From: Billgrantia kenyensis
GTDB taxonomy: Bacteria; Pseudomonadota; Gammaproteobacteria; Pseudomonadales; Halomonadaceae
Assembly: GCF_013697085.1 (NCBI RefSeq)
Contig: NZ_JACEFT010000026.1
Coordinates: 1-54,897, forward strand
DNA length: 54,897 nucleotides
Reading direction: 5' to 3'
Below the pieces are notes generated by a model. It was not told the DNA's origin and did not search any database. It worked only from the letters and a program-made list of their open reading frames with translations. Of this stretch, positions 1-8,718 are shown one piece after another (position 1 is the stretch's first letter; each line of letters opens with the position of its first letter). The position numbers and the translations under genes are program-made.

Positions 1-39
1 CTCGTTGAGCGTATCGATCGCCTTGGCAATCGCATTCAT
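1..39 (-). CDS. Partial TRAP small permease (DctQ-like), N-terminus only
   Basis: Thirteen codons starting at an ATG at 39 run off the left edge (MNAIAKAIDTLNE). A GGAG ribosome site lies about nine bases upstream. The peptide resembles the cytoplasmic N-terminus of DctQ-type TRAP small permeases, and the position directly after a TRAP binding-protein gene fits that role. The call rests mainly on gene order, since too little protein is visible for a domain match. Confidence 0.5.
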   Translation of the reverse strand, partial: MNAIAKAIDTLNE

Positions 40-70
40 GGAGCAAGTCTCCGACGTCGAAACGAAGGCC

Positions 71-92
71 GCCCCGGTGATGTCACCGGGGC
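71..92 (-). other. Intercistronic hairpin between dctP and dctQ of the left TRAP operon
   Basis: The inverted repeat GCCCCGGTG/CACCGGGGC around a four-base loop lies just past the binding-protein stop and before the next permease start. There is no T-run, so it is more likely a 3' mRNA stabiliser or partial attenuator than a full terminator. The TRAP operon at 2954-4754 has a hairpin at the same relative place. Confidence 0.5.
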
Positions 93-105
93 AGCAGCAG
101 GGGGC

Positions 106-1209
106 TTACAGGCAGGCTTCGAGCTCTTCCAGTGACGGTAGGTTGTCCATGGTGCGGCTCATGTTGTAGGGCACGGAGATGTCACGCCAGGTGGCGTAGT
201 GCTCCAGGTAGCTGACCATGGAGTGGTAGACCTTGGCGTGCAGGGGGTTCTCGCAGGCGCCGCGCAGGATCACCTCGTTGGTCATTTCCTGAATGCGCTC
301 GAGGTCCTCGTCGGAAAACTGGTGGATTTCCACGCCGGCATCGATGAACTGCTCGGTGCCCTCGGTGGAGCCGCGCTCGGACCAGGCCAGCGACCAGGCC
401 ATGGTGGCGTCAGCGGCGATCTTCAGTTTCTCCTGAGTCTCCTCGGAGAGGGCGTCCCAAGCGTCCTTGTTGATCATCACGCCGAACACGCTGGCGGACT
501 GGTGCCAGCCGGGCACGGACCAGTGCTCGACCACTTCAGCGAAGCCCAGGGGGTAATCGACCCCGGGAGTGGAGAATTCACCGGCATCGACAACACCGCG
601 CTCGATGGCCTGGTAGAGTTCGCCGCCGGCCAGGGTCACCTGGGAGCCGCCGAGTTCCTCCAGCACGCGACCCTGGTCACGGCCGGCCAGGCGGATACGC
701 TTGCCCTCGAGATCGGCCAGGCTCTCGATCGGGGTGCGACCCATGAAGCCGGATTCGTTGTTGGTGATGCCGTAGGGCAGGTAGACCATGTTGTAGTCAC
801 CGTAGATCTCCTGGTAGAGATCCCAGCCGCCCCACTGCTGGATCCAGTTCAGGTAGTCCACACCGTTGAACAGGCTAGTGGTGGTGGCCAGTGGCGAGAA
901 GGCCGAGTCTCTACCGGCCCAGTAGCCTGGCCAGTCGCCGGAGGCCTCGATGCTACCGGTTTCGGTGGCATCGAACACCTCGGTAGGTGGCATCAGGGTG
1001 CCGCCGGAGCGAAACTCGATCTCGAGCTCGTCACCGGCGAGCTTGTTGACGAGGTTCACCCAGTGACGGTCGATCTCGATCAGCGCAATGTTGTCCGTCC
1101 AGGTGGTGGTCATGGTCCAGCGTTCCTGGGCCTGGGCGTTAGTGCTGAAGGCAGCCAAGGCGATCCCTGCCGCCAAGCCGGACAGTACAAATTTTGTCTT
1201 CATCTTCAT
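106..1209 (-). CDS. TRAP transporter periplasmic binding protein, TakP/FcbT1-like (DctP family)
   Basis: This 367-residue extracytoplasmic receptor captures a small organic acid and delivers it to a DctQM permease that uses an ion gradient. It begins with a Sec signal (MKMKTKFVLSGLAAGIALAA, cleavage after AQA near residue 27). The mature part carries the TRAP ligand-binding stretch RIRLAGRDQGRV followed by GGELYQAIERGVVDAGEFS and then PGWHQ, as in the TakP/FcbT1 branch that includes 2-oxoacid binders. A GGGAG site lies six bases before the ATG at 1209. The following gene is a partial small permease, so this is the first gene of a second TRAP operon. The actual ligand cannot be read from the sequence. 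Confidence 0.88.
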   Translation of the reverse strand: MKMKTKFVLSGLAAGIALAAFSTNAQAQERWTMTTTWTDNIALIEIDRHWVNLVNKLAGDELEIEFRSGGTLMPPTEVFDATETGSIEASGDWPGYWAGRDSAFSPLATTTSLFNGVDYLNWIQQWGGWDLYQEIYGDYNMVYLPYGITNNESGFMGRTPIESLADLEGKRIRLAGRDQGRVLEELGGSQVTLAGGELYQAIERGVVDAGEFSTPGVDYPLGFAEVVEHWSVPGWHQSASVFGVMINKDAWDALSEETQEKLKIAADATMAWSLAWSERGSTEGTEQFIDAGVEIHQFSDEDLERIQEMTNEVILRGACENPLHAKVYHSMVSYLEHYATWRDISVPYNMSRTMDNLPSLEELEACL

Positions 1210-1513
1210 GTCGTGCTCCCTTCTGGGTCTTGTTGTGTTGCCGTAAAGAGAAGAACCCTACCGAAAATGGTGCATCCCGGGTGCCTGCGCCTCGGGGGCA
1301 CCGGTTGGACGTTCGACAAACATCGACAAGCTAGCATGCAGGCATGACAGGAATCGATAGTCTCCCATCGACAGCGTAGCGCCTCGCAGGCGCTCTTGCC
1401 GACAGTCGGTTACGGTTGATTAAGAAAGGTGAAAAGTAGATGTGCCTGTAATGAAAGGCAAAAGCGGGTGGCCGGTGGCCAGTCGAGGAGGAGAGGTGGC
1501 TTGAGCCGAGGTC

Positions 1514-1525
1514 AGACTAAAGTCT
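1514..1525. promoter_or_regulatory. Palindrome AGACTAAAGTCT, possible operator
   Basis: This perfect dyad (AGACT-AA-AGTCT) lies upstream of the left TRAP operon. The same 12 bases recur at 45024-45035 over the -35 region of a small-protein gene. The factor is unknown. Confidence 0.35.
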
Positions 1526-1548
1526 CGAGTGTTTTCGACCATCTGGAC

Positions 1549-1575
1549 AGGCGCCCGAGCCTGGCTCGGGCGCCT
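1549..1575 (-). terminator. Hairpin terminator after dctM
   Basis: A 12 bp perfect stem (AGGCGCCCGAGC / GCTCGGGCGCCT) with loop CTG lies nine bases past the dctM stop. It is GC-rich and separates the two TRAP operons. A T-run is lacking, so termination may be partial or Rho-assisted. Confidence 0.55.
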
Positions 1576-1583
1576 GACGCTAG

Positions 1584-2954
1584 CTAGCGTCCGCCGTAGA
1601 CCTGGGAGGGTAGCCAGGTGGCCAGCGGCTCGTAGAAGAACACCAGGAATAGCCCCAGCATCTGCAGGGCCACGAAGGGGGCCACCCCCTTGTAGATATC
1701 CACGGTACTTATGCCTGGCGGACACACGCCCTTGATGTAGAACAGGGCGAAGCCCACCGGCGGCGTCAGGAACGAGGTCTGCAGGCAGATGGCGAAGAGG
1801 ATGGCGAACCATACCGGGTCGACGCCGAGACTGAAGACAACCGGGGCCACCAGCGGCAGGATGATCAGCGTGATCTCCACCCAGTCGAGGAAGAAACCCA
1901 GCAGGAACACCACCAGCATGATGGTGAGTACCACCCCCGCCGGGCCGAAGGGCAGCCCGGTGATGGCATCGCGGATCACATCGTCGCCGCCCAGACCGCG
2001 CAGGACCACGGCGAAGATGGTGGCGCCGACGAAGATGCCGAAGATGAAAGCCGTGGTGCGGGTGGTCTGATAGAGCGCCTTGGAGACGATGTCGAAACTC
2101 AGCCGGCGGTTGAACAATGCCAGCAGCATGGCCCCCATGGCGCCCACCGCCGAGGCCTCGGTAGTAGTGGCAAAGCCGGTGAAGATCGAGCCGAGCACCG
2201 CGACGATCAGCGCCAAGGGCGGCAGCACGGCAATCAGGACGTCGAGCAGGGCTCGTGCGTTGAGGGGCTCGCGATTCTCCGGTGCCGGGGCCAGGTCCTT
2301 CTTTATGTAGGCGGCAACCAGGATATAGGCGATATACATCAGGCCGAGCATGATGCCGGGTATCAGGGCGCCCATGAACAGGCGGCCCACCGAGGCCGCC
2401 GAGGTGCCCAGGCGGTCGGCCATCAGTACCAGCATGATGCTGGGCGGTACCAGGATACCAAGGGTGCCCACCGAGCAGGCGGTGCCCACCGCCAGTGACT
2501 TGTTGTACTTGGCCTGCAGCATGGGGCCGATGGAGAGCATGCCTAGCAGCACCACCGAGGCGCCGACGATGCCGGTGGAGGCGGCCAGCAGTACGCCGAC
2601 GATCACCACCGTCACCGCATAGCCGCCGCGCAGCCCGCCGAGCACGCGCACCAGGGAGTTCATCAAGCGCTCGGCGATCCCCGAGCGGTCGAGCATGATG
2701 CCCATGAAGATGAACAGTGGAAGCGCCACCATCAGCTCGTTGGCGACGATGCCGTATAGCCGGCGGTCAAGCACGCCGATGGTGCCGCCCCAGGAAAACC
2801 AGAGATCGGCCCCCATGTGCTCCACCAGCACGTGTCCGATGACGGCAAACAGGAAACCGATGCCGGCCAGCGCCCAGGCCACCGGGAAGCCGATCAGCAG
2901 CAGGCCCATGAAACCGGCAAACATGCCGATGACGAGATATTCTTCGAGACCCAT
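1584..2954 (-). CDS. TRAP transporter large permease (DctM family)
   Basis: This is the large transport subunit of a tripartite ATP-independent periplasmic transporter: about 456 residues of alternating hydrophobic segments typical of the 12-13 helix DctM fold. It ends in a helix followed by a short polar tail. I chose the ATG at 2954 because GAGG lies six bases before it; a GTG at 2960 would sit on top of that ribosome site. It follows dctQ by about 20 bases, giving the order dctP-dctQ-dctM on the minus strand. The sequence resembles the mannitol/chloroaromatic (FcbT3/TakM) branch. Confidence 0.88.
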   Translation of the reverse strand: MGLEEYLVIGMFAGFMGLLLIGFPVAWALAGIGFLFAVIGHVLVEHMGADLWFSWGGTIGVLDRRLYGIVANELMVALPLFIFMGIMLDRSGIAERLMNSLVRVLGGLRGGYAVTVVIVGVLLAASTGIVGASVVLLGMLSIGPMLQAKYNKSLAVGTACSVGTLGILVPPSIMLVLMADRLGTSAASVGRLFMGALIPGIMLGLMYIAYILVAAYIKKDLAPAPENREPLNARALLDVLIAVLPPLALIVAVLGSIFTGFATTTEASAVGAMGAMLLALFNRRLSFDIVSKALYQTTRTTAFIFGIFVGATIFAVVLRGLGGDDVIRDAITGLPFGPAGVVLTIMLVVFLLGFFLDWVEITLIILPLVAPVVFSLGVDPVWFAILFAICLQTSFLTPPVGFALFYIKGVCPPGISTVDIYKGVAPFVALQMLGLFLVFFYEPLATWLPSQVYGGR

Positions 2955-2975
2955 GATCACCCTCGCTGAGGCACG

Positions 2976-3572
2976 TTAACGATGGTCCACCGGGCGGCGC
3001 AGCGGCAGCTCCCGAGGAAAATTGAACAGGTAGGTGCAACAGCGCAGCGCTCTCGACGACAGGGCGATGGCGATCAGTGCCATGCCGATTGGCAGCGTAC
3101 TCTTGATGATGAAGCGGTAGGGCAGGCCGCTGGGTGCCTGGGAACGCTCGCCTCGGGCGAAGGAGCGGTAGGCGTACTCGGTAAGGCCATCGACCATGAA
3201 ATAGAGCACTGGCAACACCAGTAGCACGATGCCGAGCAGCTCGACCCAGGCCTGGAAGCGCAGTGAGAATTTTTCACGCAGCACGTCGACGCGAACGTGA
3301 TCGTCGGTGACCACGGCGTAGGCCAGGGTCAGGATCATGGTAGCGCCGAAGAAGTGCCAGGAGAGCTCCTCCAGGGCGATCGAGCCGCGGCCCAAAATGA
3401 AGCGGCTGAACACGTTGGTGAGTACCACAGCCAGGGTGACGAGCCAGAGCCAGGAAAGCAGCTTGCCGAGCACGGCGATTGCCGTGTCCACCACATGGCT
3501 GATGCGGTTGGTGGGCAACTCCGGGCGAAGCGTTGAATGATCCGAAGGGGAGTCGGAGTGCGGTGATGACAT
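2976..3572 (-). CDS. TRAP transporter small permease (DctQ family)
   Basis: This 198-residue protein has a hydrophilic N-terminus of about 30 residues and four predicted membrane helices. The stretch VFSRFILGRGSIALEELSW is typical of DctQ between helices one and two. It pairs with DctM in the inner membrane to form the transport unit. GAGG lies seven bases before the ATG at 3572. The gene lies between the binding protein and the large permease, separated from the former by a long hairpin. Confidence 0.87.
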   Translation of the reverse strand: MSSPHSDSPSDHSTLRPELPTNRISHVVDTAIAVLGKLLSWLWLVTLAVVLTNVFSRFILGRGSIALEELSWHFFGATMILTLAYAVVTDDHVRVDVLREKFSLRFQAWVELLGIVLLVLPVLYFMVDGLTEYAYRSFARGERSQAPSGLPYRFIIKSTLPIGMALIAIALSSRALRCCTYLFNFPRELPLRRPVDHR

Positions 3573-3605
3573 CGGGCAGCCTCATGCATGTTGCCGCAAG
3601 CCGGG

Positions 3606-3643
3606 AGGCCGGGTGCCGGAGGGACTCCTCCAGCACCCGGCCT
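3606..3643 (-). other. Long intercistronic hairpin between dctP and dctQ
   Basis: A ten-pair stem (AGGCCGGGTG / CACCCGGCCT) extends inward by a further GGAGG/CTCC-type stem around a small loop. It has no T-run on the minus strand. Sited just after the binding-protein gene, it could stabilise the dctP message and lower permease expression. Confidence 0.55.
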
Positions 3644-3650
3644 TTACCCG

Positions 3651-4754
3651 TCAGTTCGAGTTGGGGGCGTAGTAGGAGCGCGGCAGGTATCCCTTGGAAT
3701 GCCAGTTGCCGTGGACCTGCATCCAGTCACGCTGGCTTTCCAGCACGCGGGCGAAGAGGTCGTCCTCGCTGGCCATCTCGTCCAGCACGCGCATGGTGAC
3801 CTCTTCCAGCTCCTCGAGGATCTCCGGCGACAGGGTCTGGGCATTCACGCCTTCGGCTTCGAAGCCGGCCAGCGCCTGAGGATTCTCCCACTCGCTCTCG
3901 GAGAAGCCGAACAGTGTGGCGGATCGGCAGCCGGTCTCGATCTGGGCGCGGCTCAGGTCGGAGAGGTCGTCCCAGGTTTCCTGGTTCACCAGCAGGTGGG
4001 AGGTGGTGTAGGTCTGGTGCCAGCCGGGCATGATGTAGTTCTGCACGATCTCCTGCATGCCGAGGATGCGGTCCACCGCCGGGGCGGAGAACTCCAGGGC
4101 GTCGATCGTGCCGCGCTCCATGGCCTGGTAGAGTTCGCCACCGGGTAGCATGGTGACCGAAGCCCCCAGCTCTTCCATGACGCGGCCGCCGATACCGGCG
4201 AAGCGGATTCGCAGTCCGTCGATCTGATCGAGGGACTCCAACGGATCGGCGAACCAGCCGGCGGCTTCCGGCCCGATGACGCCGCACAGCAGTGCCTTGA
4301 CGCCGTAGGGCTCGTACACTTCCTGCAGCAGTTCGTCGCCATCGCCGAAGTAGTGCCAGGCCATGAAGGCGGGCGGTTCCATGCCGAAGGGAGGGCCGGA
4401 AAGCAGCGGCAGGACAGGGATGCTGCCCTGGTCGTAGCCGATCCAGGTAAAGCCGGCCGGATAGCGGTTCTCGGAGACCGCATCGAGGATCTCGAACGGC
4501 GGAATCAGCTCGCCCGGCTCGTAGTAGCGCAGGTTGATGTTGCCCCCCGAGATCGCTTCCAGGGTTTCGGAGAGATGCACCACCGGGGTGCTCAGGCCGA
4601 CCAGGTGCGAGGGAAAGGCGATGGGTACCTGCCAGCGCACACGCTCCTGGGCATTGGCGGTGCTGGTCATGGCTGCACCGGCCAGAACCACGGCGGCTGC
4701 CGTACCGGCCAGCTTGAAGCGCGAGGAGAGCTTGGGGGCGAGTGAGGCTTGCAT
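3651..4754 (-). CDS. TRAP transporter periplasmic binding protein, TakP/FcbT1-like (DctP family)
   Basis: This is the receptor of the complete TRAP system. The start is set at the ATG at 4754 because GGAG lies seven bases upstream; an in-frame ATG at 4823 would add 23 residues in front of the signal peptide. The protein is 367 residues, with a Sec signal ending near TANA-QE. It carries the family signature GLRIRFAGIGGRV, then MLPGGELYQAMERGTIDALE and MPGWHQ. The arginine of RIRFAG normally contacts the substrate carboxylate, so the ligand is probably a carboxylic acid, perhaps a 2-oxoacid. It is only distantly alike to the receptor at 106-1209. GntR-type palindromes lie upstream. Confidence 0.88.
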   Translation of the reverse strand: MQASLAPKLSSRFKLAGTAAAVVLAGAAMTSTANAQERVRWQVPIAFPSHLVGLSTPVVHLSETLEAISGGNINLRYYEPGELIPPFEILDAVSENRYPAGFTWIGYDQGSIPVLPLLSGPPFGMEPPAFMAWHYFGDGDELLQEVYEPYGVKALLCGVIGPEAAGWFADPLESLDQIDGLRIRFAGIGGRVMEELGASVTMLPGGELYQAMERGTIDALEFSAPAVDRILGMQEIVQNYIMPGWHQTYTTSHLLVNQETWDDLSDLSRAQIETGCRSATLFGFSESEWENPQALAGFEAEGVNAQTLSPEILEELEEVTMRVLDEMASEDDLFARVLESQRDWMQVHGNWHSKGYLPRSYYAPNSN

Positions 4755-4853
4755 AGCGCGACTCCACTTGTTGTGACGGATGTTGTTGTAGGAATGACGA
4801 ATCCCAGCGCCGACATTAGCCATGGCTAAGCGTGGAAGGCAATTGATGGAAAA

Positions 4854-4866
4854 TTGGTAAGACCAA
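4854..4866. promoter_or_regulatory. GntR/FCD-type operator (TTGGT-AAG-ACCAA)
   Basis: This perfect 13 bp dyad has the form bound by FadR-subfamily GntR regulators (TnGTnnnACnA), and it matches the PdhR-like TTGGT-N3-ACCAA core. It lies about 100 bases upstream of the TRAP dctP start. The regulator gene is not in this window. Confidence 0.55.
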
Positions 4867-4914
4867 ATGTCGCGTATGTTGCGGCGCTACGATGTGGCGA
4901 CGGTTGTTGCGTAA

Positions 4915-4927
4915 TTGGTGTTACCAG
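4915..4927. promoter_or_regulatory. Second GntR/FCD-type operator (TTGGT-GTT-ACCAG)
   Basis: This site has one mismatch from a perfect dyad and lies 61 bases from the first, close to a whole number of helical turns. A third match, TTGGT-CTG-ACCAT, lies at 5104-5116 inside the start of tmcA. Confidence 0.5.
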
Positions 4928-5071
4928 TAGGTAAATACCGGCAAAGTGTTGCTAAATGATCGAAGTAAGGTGCTAATGTTTAGCAAGCTCATTTGCTTGG
5001 TGCGATAGAGAAGTGCGACCAATTGTTAACGAGACATCGCCGCCGAGGGTAGTAAAACAGAGGGAGTCACA

Positions 5072-7171
5072 GTGGCTGAGCCCGAGGTGAAGGAAATATT
5101 AAATTGGTCTGACCATATTGAGCGGCTCGGGTGGCGTGCTCTGGTATGGGTGCCCGCCGATGCCTGCACTGCTCGGCGTCAGGCCGAGGCGCTGTGGCAG
5201 TCACATGGGTGGCGCTCACCCTGCTGGATCTCGCGGGCCTCTCCTGGCGCTAGCGCGCAGCAGGCATGGCTGCCTCTTGCCAAGGCGCGAACCCGACTGG
5301 GAAGCGAGCATGACCTGATCGTCTTCGACGCCCTCTGTGGTGAAGGCTTCGATGCGGACGCCTTCGGCGCCTTGAGCGGCACCCTGCGCGCCGGCGGCCT
5401 GCTGGTCCTGCTGACACCGCCTGCCGCCGTGGTCACGGCGAGCCCCTACATGGCACGCCTGCTGCGGCGCCTGTCGCATGACCATAGCGTGCTGCGCTGG
5501 GCTCCGGGCCGGCCGCTGCTGCTGCCCGAGCTGCCGGCCGTAGCGCCCCGCGACTGTTTCGGCAGTAGCGATCCGGACTGCCTGACACGCGACCAGGCCG
5601 AGGCGGTCAGTCGCCTGACACGACTCAGGCGTCGCCGCCCGCTGGTGATCACCGCCGACCGTGGGCGTGGCAAGAGCGCAGCGCTCGGCATCGCTTGCGC
5701 TCGCCTGCTGGCGACCGGACACGACACCCTGTGGGTGACCGCCCCTCGGGCGGAGGCGGTCAGCGCCTTGTTCGAGCGCCTGGAAGCGCTGCGACCGCAA
5801 GGCCAGCGTCAGGGCAATCGCTTCCTTGATGTCCAGGGCGGGAGCGTAGAGTTCGTCGCACCCGATGAGCTGAGTGCCAGGGTCGAGCTTGGCCAGGCCG
5901 GGGGGCAGGGCAGCTGGCTGTTGGTGGACGAGGCTGCTGCCATTCCCGCCGCCATGCTGGGGCATTGGCTTGCCGCCTTCCCGCGCCTGGCCTTTGCCAC
6001 CACGGTGCATGGTTACGAAGGTTCCGGGCGTGGCTTTGCCCTGCGCTTTCGCGAGCGGCTCGTCAGACAGACCCCTGATTGGCGAGAGTTCCACCTCTCC
6101 ACGCCCGTGCGCTGGGCCGAAGGCGACCCGCTCGAGCATCTGGTCAACGACCTGTTGCTGCTCGATGCCGAGCCACCGCCAGCGACCCCTGCTGAGTCGC
6201 TGGAAGTGAAAGCCTGGCAGCGCTCGGTGCTTGCTGCCGACGAGCCGGCACTGCGCGAGACCTTCGGCCTGCTGGTACAGGCGCACTACCGCACCACGCC
6301 GGCCGACTTGCAGCGCCTGCTCGACGAGCCGGGACTTCACCTGACAGCCCTGCTGGATCGTGACCACGCCCAAGCCGTGGTGGTGTGTGGGGATGAAGGC
6401 GGCTTCGAGCCTGAGCTGGCTGAACGAGTGGCAAGAGGGGAGCGGCGCTTGCCTGGAAACCTGCTGGCGCAGTCGCTGGCCGCCCATGCCGGCTGCCGGG
6501 AAGCGCTGACGGCACGTCTGCGGCGAGTGCAGCGTATCGCGGTACACCCCGAGCGGCGCCGTGAAGGGCTGGGAAGAAGGTTATTGGCGCACGAGCGCGC
6601 AGTAGCTCGAAGGGACGGCATCGAGCTGCTGGGGGCCAGCTTCGGTGCCGAGCCTGGGCTGCTGGCTTTCTGGCAGTCACAGGGCTTTCGCACGGTACGA
6701 TTGGGCCTCTCGCGAGAGACCTCCACGGGAGAGCATGCCATCATGGTGGTCATCCCCGTCGGCGCCGGTGGCGAAGCGTTGGCGGAGGCATTGGCTCGGC
6801 GCTTCCAGCATCTGCTGCCTGCGTTGCTGGCCTTCGAGCTGGCGGATCTGGATCCCGAGTTAGCCTTGCTCCTGCTGGCAGAGGGTGAAAGCCCTGACCT
6901 CGATGGCTTCGAGCGCAGTGATATCGAAGACGTGGCGTTCGGCCGGCGTGAGCCGGCCCTGGCTCGTCCCGCGATCCAGGCGCTGATACGCTGCGCCGCC
7001 GTCGCGGGAAGTCGTGAGCCCGAGCTCGCCTGGCTCGCCGGGTGGGCCTTTCAGGGGCGCGACTTTGCCTGGCTGGCGGCGCGGGCGGGGGGCGCCGGGC
7101 GGCGCCAGGCCATGTCCTGGCTGCGAGACGTCGTGGCCAGGCTGTCTGGCCACGAGCCGAGCCGTTGCTGA
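5072..7171 (+). CDS. tmcA: tRNA(Met) cytidine acetyltransferase
   Basis: TmcA makes N4-acetylcytidine at the wobble position of elongator tRNA-Met, using acetyl-CoA and ATP. The 699-residue protein shows the family domain order: an N-terminal DUF1726-like region, a helicase-like ATPase with Walker A TADRGRGKS near residues 195-202 and a DEAA box near 286, a GNAT acetyltransferase core (RIAVHPERRREGLGRRLL near 487-504), and a C-terminal tRNA-binding part. Translation starts at a GTG with GAGGGAG upstream. A GntR-type palindrome covers codons 11-15, which may be chance or a downstream operator of the divergent TRAP operon. Confidence 0.93.
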   Translation: MAEPEVKEILNWSDHIERLGWRALVWVPADACTARRQAEALWQSHGWRSPCWISRASPGASAQQAWLPLAKARTRLGSEHDLIVFDALCGEGFDADAFGALSGTLRAGGLLVLLTPPAAVVTASPYMARLLRRLSHDHSVLRWAPGRPLLLPELPAVAPRDCFGSSDPDCLTRDQAEAVSRLTRLRRRRPLVITADRGRGKSAALGIACARLLATGHDTLWVTAPRAEAVSALFERLEALRPQGQRQGNRFLDVQGGSVEFVAPDELSARVELGQAGGQGSWLLVDEAAAIPAAMLGHWLAAFPRLAFATTVHGYEGSGRGFALRFRERLVRQTPDWREFHLSTPVRWAEGDPLEHLVNDLLLLDAEPPPATPAESLEVKAWQRSVLAADEPALRETFGLLVQAHYRTTPADLQRLLDEPGLHLTALLDRDHAQAVVVCGDEGGFEPELAERVARGERRLPGNLLAQSLAAHAGCREALTARLRRVQRIAVHPERRREGLGRRLLAHERAVARRDGIELLGASFGAEPGLLAFWQSQGFRTVRLGLSRETSTGEHAIMVVIPVGAGGEALAEALARRFQHLLPALLAFELADLDPELALLLLAEGESPDLDGFERSDIEDVAFGRREPALARPAIQALIRCAAVAGSREPELAWLAGWAFQGRDFAWLAARAGGAGRRQAMSWLRDVVARLSGHEPSRC

Positions 7172-7234
7172 CAGGGGGTTTTCCCCGCCTCGCCGGCCCG
7201 GTAAGGTAGCTCGGTTATCCTCATGAGACCCATC

Positions 7235-8713
7235 ATGAACGCACATCTCGAGCAGCTCTCGCCGCAGCCTCTGTGGCGGCACTTTCGTACCCTCTGCAAC
7301 ACGCCTCGGTCCTCGGGCCAGGAAGCCGAGCTGGTGGCCATCCTCGAACGCTGGGCCGAGCAGCAGGGGCTGGAACATGACCGCGACGACTTCGGCAACC
7401 TGCGCCTGAAAAAGCCCGCCACGCCGGGGCACGAGCAGGCCCCGGGAGTCATCCTGCAGGGCCACCTCGACATGGTCGCCCAGGCCAATGCCGATCACCC
7501 CCACGACTTTACCCGCGACCCGATCGAGACCTATGTGGAAGCGGGCTGGCTCCGTGCGCATCACACCACCCTCGGCGCCGACAACGGCCTGGGTGTGGCG
7601 GCGGCGCTAGCCATCCTCGAGGACGACACGCTGGTACACGGCCCGCTGGAGGCGCTGTTCACCCTCGAGGAGGAGACCTCGATGGGTGGTGCGCTGAACC
7701 TGGGGGAGGAGTGGCTCGAAGGCGACCTGCTGCTCAACCTGGACTCGGAGGATCGTGGTGAAGTGTTCATCGGCTGTGCCGGCGGTGCCGACATCGTGGT
7801 GGAAGTTCAGCTGCCCACCGCCGAGACGGGGCTGGACGAAGTGGCGCTCGAACTCTCCCTGACCGGGCTGCTGGGCGGCCACTCCGGTATGGACATCCAT
7901 CTCGGGCGGGGCAACGCCAACCGCCTGCTGGTCCGCGTGCTGCGAGTATTGGAAGCCTACGATATCCGCCTGGCCAGCTACCGTGGCGGCACCCTGCGCA
8001 ATGCCATCCCGCGTGAAGCTTTTGCCACCCTGCTGCTGCCGCAGGACGAATGCGACGCGGTGGAGCGGCGCATCGGCGAACTCGAGCATGAGCTGCGCGC
8101 CGAGCTGGCTGGGGTCGATGATGGGTTGTGCCTGACGGTCTCACGCCTCGAGAGCCCACCTGCCGAGGCGCTCAATGCCCAGGCCAGCCACATGCTGCTG
8201 GCAGCACTCAACGTGGCGCCCTACGGCGTGGAACGCATGAGCAGCAGCGTTGCCGGGGTGATGGAGACGTCCAACAACCTGGGTGTAGTGAGCCTGGAAC
8301 AGGGGCGCTTTCATCTCTGCGCCCTGGTACGCTCGCTGCGCGACAGTGCGGTCGAAGCCATGGCCGACCGCTTTCGCGGGCTGTTCGACCTGATCGGGGC
8401 GCGCACGCGGGTCGAGAACGCCTACCCCGGCTGGACGCCGGCGCCCGACAGTGCCCTGCTGGCGCGCTTCGAGCGCCTGCATCTCCAGCTGGTGGGGCGC
8501 GAGCCCGCGGTTAAGGTGATTCATGCAGGACTCGAGTGCGGCATTCTGGCGGGCAAGTATCCCCACCTCGAGATGATCTCCTTCGGTCCTTCGATCCGCG
8601 GCGCCCACTCGCCCGACGAGCGGGTGGAGCTGAGCTCGGTGGAGGAGTTCTGGTGCCTGCTGCGCGGACTGATCGAGGACCTGGCCGCGGCCCCTGCCGC
8701 CGACAGGGCGTGA
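7235..8713 (+). CDS. pepD: Cytosolic aminoacyl-histidine dipeptidase (M20 family)
   Basis: PepD hydrolyses dipeptides such as Xaa-His in the cytoplasm. The protein shows the M20 di-metal ligands: H and D in QGHLDMV, D in GADNGLGVA, the catalytic EE pair in TLEEETSMGG, D in LDSED, and the distal His in HAGLECG. I chose the ATG at 7235 because the protein then begins MNAHLEQLSPQPLW, aligning with the known E. coli N-terminus; an in-frame ATG at 7223 would add four residues. No strong ribosome site separates the two. The gene follows tmcA by about 60 bases and ends before a strong hairpin. Confidence 0.92.
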   Translation: MNAHLEQLSPQPLWRHFRTLCNTPRSSGQEAELVAILERWAEQQGLEHDRDDFGNLRLKKPATPGHEQAPGVILQGHLDMVAQANADHPHDFTRDPIETYVEAGWLRAHHTTLGADNGLGVAAALAILEDDTLVHGPLEALFTLEEETSMGGALNLGEEWLEGDLLLNLDSEDRGEVFIGCAGGADIVVEVQLPTAETGLDEVALELSLTGLLGGHSGMDIHLGRGNANRLLVRVLRVLEAYDIRLASYRGGTLRNAIPREAFATLLLPQDECDAVERRIGELEHELRAELAGVDDGLCLTVSRLESPPAEALNAQASHMLLAALNVAPYGVERMSSSVAGVMETSNNLGVVSLEQGRFHLCALVRSLRDSAVEAMADRFRGLFDLIGARTRVENAYPGWTPAPDSALLARFERLHLQLVGREPAVKVIHAGLECGILAGKYPHLEMISFGPSIRGAHSPDERVELSSVEEFWCLLRGLIEDLAAAPAADRA

Positions 8714-8718
8714 GCCGT

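Larger units (their letters stand above)
1210..1583. other. Intergenic region between the two TRAP operons
   Basis: No convincing gene is visible. The region holds the terminator-like hairpin at 1549-1575 and the palindrome AGACTAAAGTCT at 1514-1525, about 300 bases upstream of the left dctP. Open frames here lack ribosome sites and overlap the dctM stop, so they look accidental. Confidence 0.5.
4755..5071. other. Divergent promoter region between the TRAP operon and tmcA
   Basis: No gene is seen. The stretch is more AT-rich than its surroundings and holds two TTGGT-N3-ACCA(A/G) palindromes at 4854 and 4915. It presumably contains promoters for both directions. Confidence 0.5.

Noticed and set aside
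199..1347. Long plus-strand open frame opposite the left dctP gene
   Set aside because: It mirrors the codon pattern of the minus-strand gene, has no ribosome site and gives a low-complexity Gly/Val/His product. GC-rich DNA often opens frames opposite real genes.
1420..1812. Minus-strand frame overlapping the dctM stop
   Set aside because: It overlaps dctM in another frame, starts inside it and crosses the terminator hairpin. The product has no recognisable fold.
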